38,907 bases of DNA from Spirosoma fluviale (GCA_945897085.1 CAMDEU010000011.1:1-38907), one strand, 5' to 3'. Shown: positions 22,916 to 35,103, counted from the stretch's first letter. A program made the numbers and translations. The notes: generated from the letters alone by a model not told the origin.

Positions 22916-23326
22916 TTATTTCTTTTTGCCTGGAGTTGCAGGTGCACCCTTGCCAGCCTTAGGTCTTTTAGCACCGTACTTGGAGCGACCTTGCTTACGG
23001 TCTTTTACTCCAGCAGTATCCAATGCACCGCGGATGATGTGGTATCTTACTCCTGGAAGATCTTTTACACGACCACCTCTAATCAAAACAATAGAGTGCT
23101 CTTGCAAATTGTGACCCTCTCCTGGAATGTAAGCATTCACTTCTTTTCCATTTGTCAATCGTACCCTAGCTACCTTTCTCATCGCTGAGTTAGGCTTCTT
23201 AGGCGTCGTAGTGTACACGCGAGTACAAACCCCTCTACGCTGTGGACAAGCATCCAAAGCCCGAGATTTTGATTTGAATTCCAGCGTATTTCTACCTTTT
23301 CTTACTAGTTGTTGAATAGTAGGCAT
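22916..23326 (-). CDS. rpsL: 30S ribosomal protein S12
   Basis: 136 aa; [56 protein letters not shown]. Confidence 0.98.
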   Translation of the reverse strand: MPTIQQLVRKGRNTLEFKSKSRALDACPQRRGVCTRVYTTTPKKPNSAMRKVARVRLTNGKEVNAYIPGEGHNLQEHSIVLIRGGRVKDLPGVRYHIIRGALDTAGVKDRKQGRSKYGAKRPKAGKGAPATPGKKK

Positions 23327-23373
23327 TAACTGATTAAAATTTAGATAGTCTGTAAACTGTTATTTTTGGAACG

Positions 23374-23404
23374 CAAAGGTACAATAAGTAATAAGAGTAA
23401 CAAA
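23374..23404 (-). promoter_or_regulatory. Bacteroidota-type promoter for the str operon (TTTG-N19-TACCTTTG)
   Basis: -33 TTTG 23401-23404, -7 TACCTTTG 23374-23381, 19-nt spacer, upstream of rpsL. Confidence 0.8.
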
Positions 23405-23424
23405 ATTAAGCACTTAAAATTTTG

Positions 23425-23739
23425 TCAGGCCTCCCCCGGGGTTCCGAAAGAAATCGGAAAGTTGGGAGCCCCACTACCTTGGTTAATTTTCCCAAAAGCA
23501 GCCTCGTATTTTTCAATATTTTCCTTCAATGCTGATAGCAATCTTTTCGCATGATCTGGGGTCACAATAATTCGTGCTTTAACTTTTGCCTTGGGTACTC
23601 CTGGCATTAAGCGGATAAAATCTATGACAAATTCCGAATTGGAATGTGCAATCATCGCCAAATTAGAGTAAATACCTTCAGCAATCTCCTCTGGGAGTTC
23701 TACATTAATTTGCTGATCAAGTAAATGGTTGTCTTCCAT
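23425..23739 (-). CDS. DUF3467-like protein of unknown function
   Basis: 104 aa; INVELPEEIAEGIYSNLAMIAHSNSEFVIDFIRLMPGVPKAKVKARIIVTPDHAKRLLSALKENIEKYEAAFG resembles the DUF3467 family found next to rpoC in Bacteroidota. Confidence 0.85.
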   Translation of the reverse strand: MEDNHLLDQQINVELPEEIAEGIYSNLAMIAHSNSEFVIDFIRLMPGVPKAKVKARIIVTPDHAKRLLSALKENIEKYEAAFGKINQGSGAPNFPISFGTPGEA

Positions 23740-23752
23740 AATTTTTTAGATT

Positions 23753-23785
23753 AAAAAAGGCCTGTAGAATAAATACAGGCCTTTT
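23753..23785 (-). terminator. Rho-independent terminator after rpoC
   Basis: AAAAGGCCTGTA-N7-TACAGGCCTTTT perfect 12-bp stem with a T-rich minus-strand 3' side. Confidence 0.85.
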
Positions 23786-23804
23786 AAAGGATAGCTACTC
23801 GAAA

Positions 23805-26800
23805 TTATAAAATCGCTTCGCTTGTTGCTTTTGTAAACTTCTTTTCCATGTTTTCAGAAAGCGTGTCGTATTCTGACTTGGATCCCACGATCATACCCAA
23901 AATCCTTCGCTGACCTGTACCGGCAGGAATCAAATGACCTACGATTACGTTTTCCTTAAGTCCCTTGAGTTCATCACGCTTGCCACGAATGGCCGCTTCT
24001 GAAAGCACCTTGGTTGTTTCCTGGAAGGAAGCAGCAGAAATAAAGCTTTCTGTGCCCAAAGATGCGGCAGTGATCCCTTGAAGGGTAGGTGCAGATACTG
24101 CTGTTTCAGCATCCATCACTTGAACCAACTTAAGATCCTTACGCTTCAAGCTTGAATTTTCGTCACGGAGTCTTCTAGCAGAGAGGATCATTCCTGGCTT
24201 CAGCGTTGTAGAATCACCAGCGTCCAAGATAATTTTCTTATCCAAGATACTGTCGTTTTCCTGTCTGAATGCCCACTTATCTACAATCTGTCCTTGCAAG
24301 AAACTGGTATTTCCAGCATCCAAGATCTCAACTTTCTGCATCATCTGTGATACAATCACCTCGATGTGCTTGTCGTTGATTTTTACACCCTGGAGTCGGT
24401 ATACTTCCTGAATTTCATTCACAAGGTATTCCTGTACCGCAGTTGGTCCTTTGATAGATAGAATATCGCTTGGCGTAATCGCTCCATCTGAAAGCGGCTC
24501 ACCCGCACGGATAAAGTCGTTTTCTTGCACCAAGATATGCTTGGACAAGGATACCATGTACTTCTTAATTACCCCATCCTTGGATTCGATGACGATCTCT
24601 CGATTACCTCGCTTCACACCACCATAGGTTACTACACCATCAATCTCAGACACAACGGCAGGATTGGATGGATTTCTAGCTTCGAACAATTCTGTTACTC
24701 GAGGCAGACCTCCAGTAATATCTCTGGTCTTTCCTACTGATCGTGGAATTTTTACCAAGATTTGTCCAGACTTCACCTTTTCTCCTCCCTCTACCGCTAG
24801 GTGAGCGCCCACAGGGATATTGTAAGTCTTGGAATCACCTTTGTAATTCACAATGATCGCAGGGTTCTTCGCTCTATCCTTGGTTTCAATAATTACTTTC
24901 TCACGGAATCCAGTCTGATCATCAGCTACTTCCTTGTAGGTAATACCTTCTACCACAGCTTCGAATTCTATCGTACCGTCAACCTCGGAGAGGATAACCG
25001 CATTGTATGGATCCCAAGTACAAAGAGACTCCCCCTTGGTGATCTTCTGACCATTTTTCACATTCAAAATCGCTCCATAAGGAACGTGGTTGGACACAAG
25101 GGTCTTTCCTGTCTTCGCTTCGTTGATTTTGATTTCACCAGAACGACCCATTACCATAGTAACAGATTGACCTTCCCTATCGGTGGTTTCCAAATACCTT
25201 AATTCCTCTTCGAATTCAACCACCCCATCAAATTTGGCATTGATGCTCGCATCAACCGCCATGTTGGAGGCAGTACCACCTACGTGGAATGTTCGAAGTG
25301 TCAACTGAGTCCCTGGTTCACCGATGGATTGTGCTGCGATTACACCTACCGCTTCACCTTCTTGTACCATGTTCCCGGTAGCAAGGTTTCTTCCATAGCA
25401 TTTACCACACACACCTCTACGGGTTTCGCAAGTCAATACGGATCTGATTTCAACTTCTTCAATAGAAGAATCATCTATTCGCTTGGCAATTTCATCAGAA
25501 ATCTCTTCACCAGCAGAAACGATTAATTCATCCGAAGTCAAGTCATATACATCATGTACGGACACTCGTCCCAAAATACGCTCAGAAAGTGGCTCGACGA
25601 TTTCGTCATTGTCTTTCAAGGCTTGTACTACCAGTCCTCTCAAGGTGCCGCAATCTTCCTCGGTAATGATCATGTCTTGTGCTACATCCACGAGACGACG
25701 AGTTAAGTAACCTGCATCCGCAGTTTTCAATGCGGTATCGGCAAGACCCTTACGCGCACCGTGGGTAGAGATGAAGTATTCCAATACATCCAAGCCTTCT
25801 TTGAAGTTAGACAAAATTGGGTTTTCGATGATTTCCCCCACAGACCCCTGAAGGTTTTTCTGCGGCTTAGCCATCAATCCTCTCATTCCCCCCAACTGAC
25901 GAATTTGTTCTCTAGAACCTCGGGCTCCAGAGTGCATCATCATGTAGATGGCATTGAATCCTTGTTTGTCCTCCTCCATCTTCTTCATCAGATTATTCGT
26001 CAAATGCGAGTTGGTACGAGTCCAAATATCAATTACTTGGTTATATCGTTCGTTGTCCGTGATTAAACCCATAAGGTAGTTGTTCCATACTTGCTCAACT
26101 TCCTCCTTAGCTTTAGCGATCATCGGCACTTTTTCGTCCGGAATAATTACATCATTCAAGCCCATAGAAAGTCCACCTTGGTAGGCCATCTGGAAACCTA
26201 AATGCTTGATATCATCCAAGAACTGTGCTGTTCGAGCAATGCCACAAACCTTAACTACCTGAGCAATAATTTGCTGCAGTTTCTTTTTCGTTAAAAGTTC
26301 ATTTACATACCCAACTTCCTCAGGCACAAACTGATTGAAGATCAATCGACCAGCAACCGTTTCGATAATTTCCTCCTGAATCTCACCAGCAGCTGTGCGT
26401 ACTTTAACCTTGCACTTGATATTGGCATGCTTAGAAAGCTGTCCTTCGTTCAGTGCAATAATCACTTCTTCCTGGCTATAAAAAGTCATTCCTTGTCCAA
26501 GGATTACTTCCTCAGGGGTAGACATTTTACCTTTGGTCACATAGTACAAACCCAAAACCATGTCTTGAGAAGGTACAGTAATTGGGGCGCCATTTGCAGG
26601 GTTCAAAATATTGTGTGCAGAAAGCATCAAAGTGGATGCTTCCAGGATTGCCTCATGACCGAGTGGTACGTGTACCGCCATCTGGTCACCGTCAAAGTCA
26701 GCGTTGAACGCAGTACACACCAAAGGGTGCAACTGAATTGCTTTTCCTTCAATCAATTTAGGTTGGAATGCCTGTATACCTAATCTGTGAAGTGTTGGAG

Positions 26801-28118
26801 CACGGTTCAAGAGCACTGGGTGTCCTTTCAATACATTTTCCAAAATATCCCAAACTACAGGATCCTTACGATCTACTATTTTCTTGGCCGATTTTACGGT
26901 CTTCACAATACCTCTTTCGATCAACTTTCGGATGATAAAAGGTTTGAAAAGCTCCGCAGCCATATTTTTAGGAAGACCACACTCGTGAAGCTTCAACTCA
27001 GGACCTACGACGATCACAGATCGACCGGAATAATCCACACGCTTTCCGAGCAAGTTTTGACGGAAACGACCTTGCTTTCCTTTCAGCATGTCTGAAAGTG
27101 ACTTCAAGGCACGGTTGCCATCTGATCTTACCGCATTTACTTTTCTAGAGTTATCGAACAAGGAATCTACAGCTTCCTGCAACATTCGCTTCTCGTTTCT
27201 CAAAATCACCTCAGGCGCTTTAATGTCTATCAAACGCTTGAGACGGTTGTTACGAATGATCACTCTTCGGTACAAGTCATTCAAATCAGAGGTTGCAAAG
27301 CGACCTCCATCCAAAGGAACCAAAGGTCTCAATTCTGGCGGAATAACAGGAACCATACGAACGATCATCCACTCCGGACGATTTTCGATGCGCGTTCTTG
27401 CATCACGGAAAGCTTCCACTACCTTCAATCTCTTGAGGGCTTCTGCTTTACGCTGCTGGGAGGTATCAGTCGCTGCTTGGTGACGAAGAGAGTAGGAAAG
27501 ATCATCTAGATCCAAGCGTGCAAGCAACATTTCGAGTGCCTCGGCACCCATTCTTGCGATAAACTTGTTGGGATCCATATCATCCAAAAGGTGGTTTTCC
27601 TTCGGAAGCTTATCCATGATATCCAAGTACTCGTCTTCAGTTAAGAAGTCTAAGTATTGAGTTCCTTCTTCGGCCTTAACACCCGCTTGCACGACTACAT
27701 AACGCTCGTAGTATACAATCTGGTCCAGCTTCTTAGTTGGCAAACCAAGAAGGTAACCGATTTTGTTTGGTAAAGATTTAAAGTACCAAATGTGCGCAAC
27801 AGGTACCACCAATTCAATGTGGCCCATACGCTCACGACGTACTTTTTTCTCTGTTACTTCCACTCCACATCGATCACAAATGATGCCTTTGTATCGGATG
27901 CGCTTGTATTTTCCGCAATGACATTCCCAATCCTTTACTGGACCAAAGATTCGCTCGCAGAATAATCCGCCCATTTCAGGCTTATAGGTTCTGTAGTTAA
28001 TGGTCTCTGGCTGGGTTACTTCACCATTTGAGCTATCCAAAATAGATTCTGGAGATGCCAAACTGATGGTAACTCGGGAGAAATCGTTGTTCAGTTTTTT
28101 ATTTTTTCTAAACGACAT
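23805..28118 (-). CDS. rpoC: DNA-directed RNA polymerase subunit beta'
   Basis: [15 protein letters not shown] and zinc motif [23 protein letters not shown]. Likely start [13 protein letters not shown] at 28118; an alternative in-frame ATG at 28157 adds 13 aa. Confidence 0.97.
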   Translation of the reverse strand: MSFRKNKKLNNDFSRVTISLASPESILDSSNGEVTQPETINYRTYKPEMGGLFCERIFGPVKDWECHCGKYKRIRYKGIICDRCGVEVTEKKVRRERMGHIELVVPVAHIWYFKSLPNKIGYLLGLPTKKLDQIVYYERYVVVQAGVKAEEGTQYLDFLTEDEYLDIMDKLPKENHLLDDMDPNKFIARMGAEALEMLLARLDLDDLSYSLRHQAATDTSQQRKAEALKRLKVVEAFRDARTRIENRPEWMIVRMVPVIPPELRPLVPLDGGRFATSDLNDLYRRVIIRNNRLKRLIDIKAPEVILRNEKRMLQEAVDSLFDNSRKVNAVRSDGNRALKSLSDMLKGKQGRFRQNLLGKRVDYSGRSVIVVGPELKLHECGLPKNMAAELFKPFIIRKLIERGIVKTVKSAKKIVDRKDPVVWDILENVLKGHPVLLNRAPTLHRLGIQAFQPKLIEGKAIQLHPLVCTAFNADFDGDQMAVHVPLGHEAILEASTLMLSAHNILNPANGAPITVPSQDMVLGLYYVTKGKMSTPEEVILGQGMTFYSQEEVIIALNEGQLSKHANIKCKVKVRTAAGEIQEEIIETVAGRLIFNQFVPEEVGYVNELLTKKKLQQIIAQVVKVCGIARTAQFLDDIKHLGFQMAYQGGLSMGLNDVIIPDEKVPMIAKAKEEVEQVWNNYLMGLITDNERYNQVIDIWTRTNSHLTNNLMKKMEEDKQGFNAIYMMMHSGARGSREQIRQLGGMRGLMAKPQKNLQGSVGEIIENPILSNFKEGLDVLEYFISTHGARKGLADTALKTADAGYLTRRLVDVAQDMIITEEDCGTLRGLVVQALKDNDEIVEPLSERILGRVSVHDVYDLTSDELIVSAGEEISDEIAKRIDDSSIEEVEIRSVLTCETRRGVCGKCYGRNLATGNMVQEGEAVGVIAAQSIGEPGTQLTLRTFHVGGTASNMAVDASINAKFDGVVEFEEELRYLETTDREGQSVTMVMGRSGEIKINEAKTGKTLVSNHVPYGAILNVKNGQKITKGESLCTWDPYNAVILSEVDGTIEFEAVVEGITYKEVADDQTGFREKVIIETKDRAKNPAIIVNYKGDSKTYNIPVGAHLAVEGGEKVKSGQILVKIPRSVGKTRDITGGLPRVTELFEARNPSNPAVVSEIDGVVTYGGVKRGNREIVIESKDGVIKKYMVSLSKHILVQENDFIRAGEPLSDGAITPSDILSIKGPTAVQEYLVNEIQEVYRLQGVKINDKHIEVIVSQMMQKVEILDAGNTSFLQGQIVDKWAFRQENDSILDKKIILDAGDSTTLKPGMILSARRLRDENSSLKRKDLKLVQVMDAETAVSAPTLQGITAASLGTESFISAASFQETTKVLSEAAIRGKRDELKGLKENVIVGHLIPAGTGQRRILGMIVGSKSEYDTLSENMEKKFTKATSEAIL

Positions 28119-28165
28119 AGTTTTTTGAGATATGTTTAGGACGGTTGCCCGCCCCATGTGCCAAA

Positions 28166-31100
28166 TTAATCCAAGGTAATTTCAAGAGCCAAGCCTCTCA
28201 ACTCGTGAACCAACACATTGAAGGATTCAGGAATGTTAGGCTTAGGAAGGTTTTCACCTTTCACAATCGCTTCATACGCTTTTGCTCTACCGACTACGTC
28301 ATCCGACTTCACGGTCAAGATTTCTTGAAGAACATGGGATGCACCGAATGCTTCGAGTGCCCACACTTCCATTTCTCCAAATCGCTGTCCACCAAACTGT
28401 GCCTTACCACCAAGCGGCTGCTGTGTGATGAGCGAGTACGGTCCAATAGAACGGGCGTGCATCTTGTCGTCCACCAAGTGACCCAACTTCAACATGTAGG
28501 TAATCCCTACTGTCACAGGCTGGTCAAAACGGTTACCACTCAATCCGTCGTATAGGTAGGTTCTACCAAAAGCAGGAAGTCCAGCTGCCGAAAGTTCCGC
28601 AGATACCTCATCCAAGGTAGCTCCATCAAAAATTGGCGTTGCATATTTCTTTCCAAGCTTCTGACCTGCCCATGCAAGAACGGTTTCGAAGATTTGGCCT
28701 ATATTCATTCGAGAAGGTACCCCTAGTGGGTTCAATACGATATCCATCGGAGTGCCATCCTCTAGGAAAGGCATGTCTTCGTCTCGTACGATTCGAGCTA
28801 CAATACCCTTGTTTCCGTGTCGACCTGCCATCTTATCTCCCACCTTCAGCTTGCGCTTCTTGGCGATGTATACTTTGGCAAGCTGTACGATACCTGCAGG
28901 CAATTCGTCTCCTACTTCCAAGGTAAAGCGATCCCGCTTGAATCTTCCAGAAATTTCGTTTCTAGAGTTGGTGTAGTTCTTCACCAACTTGACGATCAAG
29001 CTGTTGGTATAGGTATCCTCAGTCCACTCATCCAAGATGATATCGGAGACAAGGTTTGCTTCTTCCGGAACGTTGTAGTTAGACTCGTCACGATACGGGT
29101 TTTTGGCAGGAAAGAGGTTGCTTTCAATGTTTTTTGCATTGAACTTGGTTCCTTTGGTGATGATCTCATCGCCAAACTTGTGCTTCACCCCTTGCGAAGT
29201 TTTACCTTCTAGCAAAGTCACCAACTTGCTGATCATGCGCGCACGGATTCCCAACAAATCTTTGGCATACTTGCCCTTTAGCTTTTCCACCTCAGCCTTA
29301 GACTTGGCACGATTGTCCTTGTCTTTCTTTGGACGAGAGAATAATTTAGTTTCAATGACTACCCCATTCAAGGAAGGAGATGCCTTCAAAGAAGCATCTT
29401 TCACATCCCCAGCCTTATCGCCAAAGATTGCTCTTAGAAGCTTCTCTTCTGGAGTTGGATCAGTTTCGCCTTTTGGAGTGATCTTACCGATAATGATGTC
29501 GCCTTCTTTTACTTCGGCACCAACACGGATAATTCCATTCTCATCGAGATGCTTTACAGCCTCTTCGGATACGTTTGGAATTTCAGAGGTAAGTTCCTCT
29601 TCTCCTCTTTTGGTGTCACGAACTTCAAGTTGGAATTCTTCTACGTGGATGGAAGTAAAAATATCTTCTCTCACCACGCGCTCAGAAATCACGATCGCAT
29701 CTTCGAAATTGTATCCTTGCCAAGGCATGTAGGCTACTTTTAGGTTTTTACCTAGTGCCAATTCGCCTTGGTTAGTAGAATAACCTTCTACAAGCACCTG
29801 ACCTTTTTTCACTTTTTCTCCCTTCAATACCAAAGGAGTCAAGTTGATGGTGGTATCCTGGTTAGTTCTTCTGAATTTGATCAAATCATAGGTTCTGTAT
29901 TCGTCTGAAAAATTCACCAATAGCTCGTCTGAAGTTAGATCGTACTTAATAGTGATATTCTTAGCATCTACATATTCCACTACCCCATCTGCTTCAGCAA
30001 TAAGTAGTGCTCTAGAATCAATGGCTGCTTTACTTTCCAAACCAGTTCCCACAATCGGTGCTTCTGGCTTTAAAAGTGGAACTGCCTGACGTTGCATGTT
30101 GGATCCCATCAGGGCTCGGTTTGCATCGTCATGCTCTAAGAAAGGAATTAAGGAAGCTGCTACCGAAACAATCTGGTTAGGGGCAACATCGATGTAGGTA
30201 ATTTTGCTTGGTTCTAGCACCGGGAAATCCCCCTCAAATCGTGCCTTTACTTTTTCACTCAAGAAGCGCCCTTTGTCATCCAAGGAAGCATTTGCCTGAG
30301 CGATATTATGGTTATCCTCTTCTTCCGCAGTCAAGAAAACAATGTCTTCAGCCTTCATGCTTACTTTTCCATTGTCTACCTTACGGTAAGGGGTTTCTAG
30401 GAAGCCCATGGAATTTACTTTGGCATGCACGCAAAGAGAAGAGATCAAACCAATGTTTGGACCTTCTGGAGTTTCGATAGTACACAAACGCCCATAGTGG
30501 GTGTAGTGAACGTCTCGAACTTCAAATCCAGCTCTTTCTCTAGAAAGACCACCGGGACCTAAAGCAGACAACCTTCTCTTGTGCGTCAATTCGGCCAGCG
30601 GATTCGTCTGGTCCATGAATTGAGAAAGTTGGTTGGTTCCGAAGAAGGAATTAATTACAGAAGAAAGTGTACGCGCATTGATCAAGTCTACAGGCTTGAA
30701 ATCTTCGTTATCACGCACGTTCATTCGCTCACGGATGGTTCTGGCCATACGAGCCAAACCTACTCCGAACTGGCTATACAACTGTTCGCCTACCGTTCTT
30801 ACACGACGGTTGGACAAGTGGTCAATATCATCGACCACTGCTCTAGAGTTGATCAAACCAATAAGGTACTTGACAATAGAGATGATATCTTCTTTTGTCA
30901 ATACAATTTTCTCTGGATCGATGCTCAAGCCCAACTTCTTATTGATACGGTATCTTCCTACCTCACCTAAGTCGTAACGCTTATCCGAGAAGAACAAACT
31001 TTGAATTACTTCTCTAGCTGTAGCTTCGTCCGGAGCTTCTGTATTTCGAAGTTGGCGGTAGATTACTTCTACTGCCTCTTTCTCAGAGTTGGAATTGTCT

Positions 31101-32041
31101 TTTTGTAGCGTGTTGTAGATGATGGAAAAGTCGGCCACATTCACATCTTCTCGGTGGAGAATGATGGACTTAGATCCTGAATCAAGGATCATTTCGATGT
31201 CAGAATCCGTCAGAATGGTATCTCTCTCCAACAACACTTCATTTCGGTCGATGGATACCACTTCACCGGTATCTTCATCTACGAAGTCTTCTACCCAAGT
31301 TCTCAAGACACGAGCGGCAAGTTTTCTGCCAGCTGCTTTTTTGAGCGCTGCTTTGGTAGCGGAAACTTCCTCGGAAAGTCCGAAGAGGTCCAATATATCT
31401 TTATCGGAACCATAACCTATGGCTCTAAGAAGAGTCGTAACTGGGAATTTCTTTTTACGATCGATGTAGGCATACATGACATTGTTGATGTCTGTTGCAA
31501 ATTCGATCCAAGATCCTTTGAAAGGAATAATACGAGCTGAATACAGCTTGGTTCCGTTAGTATGCTTGCTTTGGGCAAAGAAAACTCCCGGGGAACGGTG
31601 CAGCTGGGAAACAATTACACGCTCAGCTCCATTGATGACGAAGGATCCCTTATAGGTCATGTAAGGCAAATTGCCTAGGAATACTTCCTGCTCGATTGTT
31701 TCAAAATCCTCATTGTCTTCGTCGTGGCAAAGCAATCTCAATTTTGCTTTGAGCGGGACAGAGTAGGTCAATCCACGATCGATACATTCTTCCACACTGT
31801 ACTTTGGTGGATCTACTGCGTAGTCGATAAATTCCAAAGTGAAATTCTCTCTGGAATCACTGATCGGAAAATTTTCAGCAAAAACTTTAAATAACCCATC
31901 AGCCCGACGTTTTTCTGCAGGGGTATCCAACTGGAAGAAGTCTTTGAACGACTGTAGCTGAATATCTAGAAAGTCAGGATAGTCTTTGACCACCTTAATG
32001 GAGGAGAAACTTTTCCTTGCGGTTTGATTCTTGATAGCCAA
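28166..32041 (-). CDS. rpoB: DNA-directed RNA polymerase subunit beta, apparent TTG start
   Basis: 1291 aa; [68 protein letters not shown]; start codon read as TTG at 32041-32039. Confidence 0.97.
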   Translation of the reverse strand: MAIKNQTARKSFSSIKVVKDYPDFLDIQLQSFKDFFQLDTPAEKRRADGLFKVFAENFPISDSRENFTLEFIDYAVDPPKYSVEECIDRGLTYSVPLKAKLRLLCHDEDNEDFETIEQEVFLGNLPYMTYKGSFVINGAERVIVSQLHRSPGVFFAQSKHTNGTKLYSARIIPFKGSWIEFATDINNVMYAYIDRKKKFPVTTLLRAIGYGSDKDILDLFGLSEEVSATKAALKKAAGRKLAARVLRTWVEDFVDEDTGEVVSIDRNEVLLERDTILTDSDIEMILDSGSKSIILHREDVNVADFSIIYNTLQKDNSNSEKEAVEVIYRQLRNTEAPDEATAREVIQSLFFSDKRYDLGEVGRYRINKKLGLSIDPEKIVLTKEDIISIVKYLIGLINSRAVVDDIDHLSNRRVRTVGEQLYSQFGVGLARMARTIRERMNVRDNEDFKPVDLINARTLSSVINSFFGTNQLSQFMDQTNPLAELTHKRRLSALGPGGLSRERAGFEVRDVHYTHYGRLCTIETPEGPNIGLISSLCVHAKVNSMGFLETPYRKVDNGKVSMKAEDIVFLTAEEEDNHNIAQANASLDDKGRFLSEKVKARFEGDFPVLEPSKITYIDVAPNQIVSVAASLIPFLEHDDANRALMGSNMQRQAVPLLKPEAPIVGTGLESKAAIDSRALLIAEADGVVEYVDAKNITIKYDLTSDELLVNFSDEYRTYDLIKFRRTNQDTTINLTPLVLKGEKVKKGQVLVEGYSTNQGELALGKNLKVAYMPWQGYNFEDAIVISERVVREDIFTSIHVEEFQLEVRDTKRGEEELTSEIPNVSEEAVKHLDENGIIRVGAEVKEGDIIIGKITPKGETDPTPEEKLLRAIFGDKAGDVKDASLKASPSLNGVVIETKLFSRPKKDKDNRAKSKAEVEKLKGKYAKDLLGIRARMISKLVTLLEGKTSQGVKHKFGDEIITKGTKFNAKNIESNLFPAKNPYRDESNYNVPEEANLVSDIILDEWTEDTYTNSLIVKLVKNYTNSRNEISGRFKRDRFTLEVGDELPAGIVQLAKVYIAKKRKLKVGDKMAGRHGNKGIVARIVRDEDMPFLEDGTPMDIVLNPLGVPSRMNIGQIFETVLAWAGQKLGKKYATPIFDGATLDEVSAELSAAGLPAFGRTYLYDGLSGNRFDQPVTVGITYMLKLGHLVDDKMHARSIGPYSLITQQPLGGKAQFGGQRFGEMEVWALEAFGASHVLQEILTVKSDDVVGRAKAYEAIVKGENLPKPNIPESFNVLVHELRGLALEITLD

Positions 32042-32133
32042 GGTAGTGTCTTGTTTAATAGTGAAATTAAATATTAAAAATCTACTATTTTCGCTTAAAA
32101 TAATGCAATTTTAAACTCCTGCATAAACAGGAA

Positions 32134-32160
32134 AAGACCTGACTGAAATAGTCAGGTCTT
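32134..32160 (-). terminator. Hairpin, candidate attenuator between rplL and rpoB
   Basis: AAGACCTGACT-GAAAT-AGTCAGGTCTT, perfect 11-bp stem followed on the minus strand by TTTTCC. Confidence 0.6.
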
Positions 32161-32167
32161 CGAGCCA

Positions 32168-32192
32168 ATCTCTATCCTTTTTGGACAGAGAT
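32168..32192 (-). promoter_or_regulatory. Second hairpin in the rplL-rpoB spacer
   Basis: Minus strand ATCTCTGTCC-AAAAA-GGATAGAGAT, 10-bp stem with one G.T pair. Confidence 0.55.
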
Positions 32193-32199
32193 GAGCAAA

Positions 32200-32586
32200 T
32201 TACTTGATCTCTACTTCAGCACCAGCCTCTTCTAGAGACTTCTTCAATGCTTCAGCTTCGTCCTTAGCAACGCCTTCTTTGATTGCCTTTGGAGCAGCAT
32301 CAACTAGGTCTTTAGCTTCTTTCAAGCCAAGTCCAGTTAGGTCCTTCACCAATTTCACGACAGCTAGTTTAGATGGACCAGCTGCTTTCAAGATTACGTC
32401 AAATGAAGTCTTTTCTTCTTCAGAAGCAGCCTCAGATCCACCAGCACCACCTGCGCTAGCTACTACTACAGCACCAGCTGCAGCAGGCTCGATGCCGTAC
32501 TGATCCTTAAGGATGTCTGTCAATTCCTTTACTTCTTTTACAGTCAAGTTTACCAACTGTTCTGCAAGTTGTGTAAGATTTGCCAT
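32200..32586 (-). CDS. rplL: 50S ribosomal protein L7/L12
   Basis: 128 aa; [49 protein letters not shown]. Confidence 0.98.
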   Translation of the reverse strand: MANLTQLAEQLVNLTVKEVKELTDILKDQYGIEPAAAGAVVVASAGGAGGSEAASEEEKTSFDVILKAAGPSKLAVVKLVKDLTGLGLKEAKDLVDAAPKAIKEGVAKDEAEALKKSLEEAGAEVEIK

Positions 32587-32632
32587 TGTATTAATTAGTT
32601 AATTGTTTTGAATGATTTTGATAAGATTAGTT

Positions 32633-33169
32633 TTACTTCCGCTCGCCAAGGGTCTTCAAAACACCAGTGATGTTGTTTTGACCTGATAACAAAGCAGAAA
32701 CAAGGTTCTTCGCAGGTGACTGAAGCAAGCCAATAAGCTCTCCAATCAATTCCTCCTTAGATTTGAGTGTAGCGAGTACTTCTAAGTTAGCCTCGCCCAG
32801 AAATACATCTGAATCGATACCAGCACCTTTAAATACAGGTCTAAACTCTTTTTTTCCTTGTTTTTTTCTAAAGTCCAGCAATACTTTTGCTGGCAGGTTG
32901 CTCGACTCTTTTGAAAATAAAATTCCCGAGAACCCTTTTAAAGCTCCATCTGCAAGCTTAGAATAGTCTGCATCCAAATTTTCAAATGCTTTAGCGATCA
33001 AGGTGTTTTTGTACACTTTGTACTCTACACCTTTTTCATAGCAAGTTCTTCTGAATGCGTTCACTTCTGCTACAGAGAATCCGGACGCGTCTGTAATATA
33101 GAAGAAAGGGTTTCCTTTCAATTTCTCAGTCAGACCGTCGATAATCAGTTTTTTCTCGTCTCTAGTCAT
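32633..33169 (-). CDS. rplJ: 50S ribosomal protein L10
   Basis: 178 aa; MTRDEKKLIIDGLTEKLKGNPFFYITDASGFSVAEVNAFRRTCYEKGVEYKVYKNTLIAKA; position between rplA and rplL. Confidence 0.97.
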   Translation of the reverse strand: MTRDEKKLIIDGLTEKLKGNPFFYITDASGFSVAEVNAFRRTCYEKGVEYKVYKNTLIAKAFENLDADYSKLADGALKGFSGILFSKESSNLPAKVLLDFRKKQGKKEFRPVFKGAGIDSDVFLGEANLEVLATLKSKEELIGELIGLLQSPAKNLVSALLSGQNNITGVLKTLGERK

Positions 33170-33171
33170 GA

Positions 33172-33870
33172 TTAAATTCCTTGAATGCTACCCTTATCTA
33201 CTGAAATACCAGGAGACATTGTGCTGGATAAATGAATGCTTTTGAAATAAGTACCTTTTGAAGAAGAAGGCTTTAATTTCGAAATAGTAAGGATCAGTTC
33301 TTTTACGTTATCCTGAATTTGCTCAGGAGAGAAAGAAACTTTACCTACACCGGCGTGAATGATCCCGAATTTGTCAACTTTAAAGTCGATTTTACCCGCT
33401 TTCACTTCTCGAACTGCCTTTGCTACATCTAGGGTCACCGTTCCAGACTTAGGGTTAGGCATCAAGCCTCTAGGGCCCAATACTCTACCTAGTCTACCTA
33501 CTTTTGCCATGACGTTGGGCATTGTGATGATCACATCAATATCTGTCCAACCGCCTTCTATTTTGGCAATATAATCGTCCAAACCAACGTAGTCTGCACC
33601 TGCTTCGGTGGCTTCTGCATTTTTGTCAGGAGTGCAAAGCACCAATACTTTGATGTCTTTACCAGTACCATGAGGAAGGGCAACTACCCCTCTTACCATT
33701 TGATCTGCTTTTCGAGGATCCACGCCCAAACGAACGTCAACATCTACGGAAGCATCAAACTTCGTCATCGTAATATCCTTAACCAGTGAAGAAGCAGCCT
33801 CCAGGGAGTACACTTGGCTTGGGTCGTACTTAGAAAGAGCTTCTTTTTGCTTTTTTGTTAACTTAGCCAT
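33172..33870 (-). CDS. rplA: 50S ribosomal protein L1
   Basis: 232 aa; [55 protein letters not shown]. Confidence 0.98.
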   Translation of the reverse strand: MAKLTKKQKEALSKYDPSQVYSLEAASSLVKDITMTKFDASVDVDVRLGVDPRKADQMVRGVVALPHGTGKDIKVLVLCTPDKNAEATEAGADYVGLDDYIAKIEGGWTDIDVIITMPNVMAKVGRLGRVLGPRGLMPNPKSGTVTLDVAKAVREVKAGKIDFKVDKFGIIHAGVGKVSFSPEQIQDNVKELILTISKLKPSSSKGTYFKSIHLSSTMSPGISVDKGSIQGI

Positions 33871-33880
33871 TGTTGTTTAT

Positions 33881-34324
33881 TTATACTTCCCAAGGGGCTT
33901 TACCAGAAACTGTGATACCCATGCTTCGCGCGGTACCCGCAACCATTTTCATGGCTGATTCTACTTTGAAAGCATTGAGGTCAGGCATTTTCGTCTCAGC
34001 AATGACCCGTACCTGATCCCAGGTAACAGATCCTACTTTAATTCTGTTTGGTTCCGCAGAACCTCCTTTTACTTTTGCAGCTTCCAACAGCAAATTCGCA
34101 GCTGGTGGGGTTTTTACTACAAAGTCAAAAGTCTTATCAGAATACACTGTAATCAATACAGGCAATACAGTTCCATTTTTTTCTTGGGTACGTGCATTGA
34201 ACTGCTTACAGAACTCCATGATGTTCAAACCCTTGGAACCAAGAGCTGGACCTACTGGAGGTGACGGGTTAGCCTGGCCACCTTTCACTTGTAGTTTTAC
34301 ATAACCAGTGATTTCCTTAGCCAT
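33881..34324 (-). CDS. rplK: 50S ribosomal protein L11
   Basis: 147 aa; [39 protein letters not shown]. Confidence 0.98.
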   Translation of the reverse strand: MAKEITGYVKLQVKGGQANPSPPVGPALGSKGLNIMEFCKQFNARTQEKNGTVLPVLITVYSDKTFDFVVKTPPAANLLLEAAKVKGGSAEPNRIKVGSVTWDQVRVIAETKMPDLNAFKVESAMKMVAGTARSMGITVSGKAPWEV

Positions 34325-34327
34325 TGC

Positions 34328-34885
34328 TTAGTCTTGTTTTTCTACTTGTATAAAGTTTAATTCAACTGGAGTATTGCGACCGAAAATCTTAACCATAACG
34401 TTAAGCTTTTTCTTTTCCTCAAAAATCTCCTCAATTGTCCCAGTAAACCCACTGAAAGGACCGTCCATTACTTTCACGGCCTCTCCTACTATAAATGGGG
34501 CTTCTTGCTTCTCGGCAAACTCATCTATCTCCTCAACCTTACCTAAAATACGGTTGATTTCTGATTGACGTAATGGTTCAGGGGTTTTGGAAGCTCCCCC
34601 CTGGTTTGATCCAAGAAAACCAATTACTCCTGGGATACTCGTAATTACGTGATTAGCTTCTCCATTCGATAAGTCCGCATTGACCAACACGTATCCAGGA
34701 AAGAAATTCTTCTCCCGTACACGCTTCTTGCCATTACGCATCTCGTAGACCTTCTCAGAAGGAATCAACACTTCAGGAATAAATTCAGCAATCTTCTGTC
34801 TGAAAATTTCATTCTCCAGATAGTTCTTCGCTTTTTTCTCCTGTCCTGAGACTACTCTGAGTACGTACCACTTATGTTCAGCCAT
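34328..34885 (-). CDS. nusG: Transcription termination/antitermination protein NusG
   Basis: 185 aa; [49 protein letters not shown]. Confidence 0.97.
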   Translation of the reverse strand: MAEHKWYVLRVVSGQEKKAKNYLENEIFRQKIAEFIPEVLIPSEKVYEMRNGKKRVREKNFFPGYVLVNADLSNGEANHVITSIPGVIGFLGSNQGGASKTPEPLRQSEINRILGKVEEIDEFAEKQEAPFIVGEAVKVMDGPFSGFTGTIEEIFEEKKKLNVMVKIFGRNTPVELNFIQVEKQD

Positions 34886-34897
34886 CCTGTAATGCTA

Positions 34898-35086
34898 TTA
34901 GAATAAACCATAAAACCATGTCATGATATTCTCGAATCCTAAATCTACCGCACCAATAAATAGCGCAAAGATTAACGATGCTACCAATACCAAAATGGCA
35001 CTGTTTTGAAGAAATGAAAACTTAGGCCATGTCACCATGTTTTTCATTTCGTCATACGACTCAAGGACAAAGTTTTTAAGATTCAT
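34898..35086 (-). CDS. secE: Preprotein translocase subunit SecE
   Basis: 62 aa single-TM protein; ESYDEMKNMVTWPKFSFLQNSAILVLVASLIFALFIGAVDLGF; upstream of nusG. Confidence 0.95.
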   Translation of the reverse strand: MNLKNFVLESYDEMKNMVTWPKFSFLQNSAILVLVASLIFALFIGAVDLGFENIMTWFYGLF

Positions 35087-35103
35087 AGTCTATATTCTTA
35101 GTG

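Noticed and set aside
24525-31415. Many plus-strand ORFs (up to 209 aa) opposite rpoB/rpoC
   Set aside because: All mirror strongly conserved coding sequence; no independent start context or domain signal.
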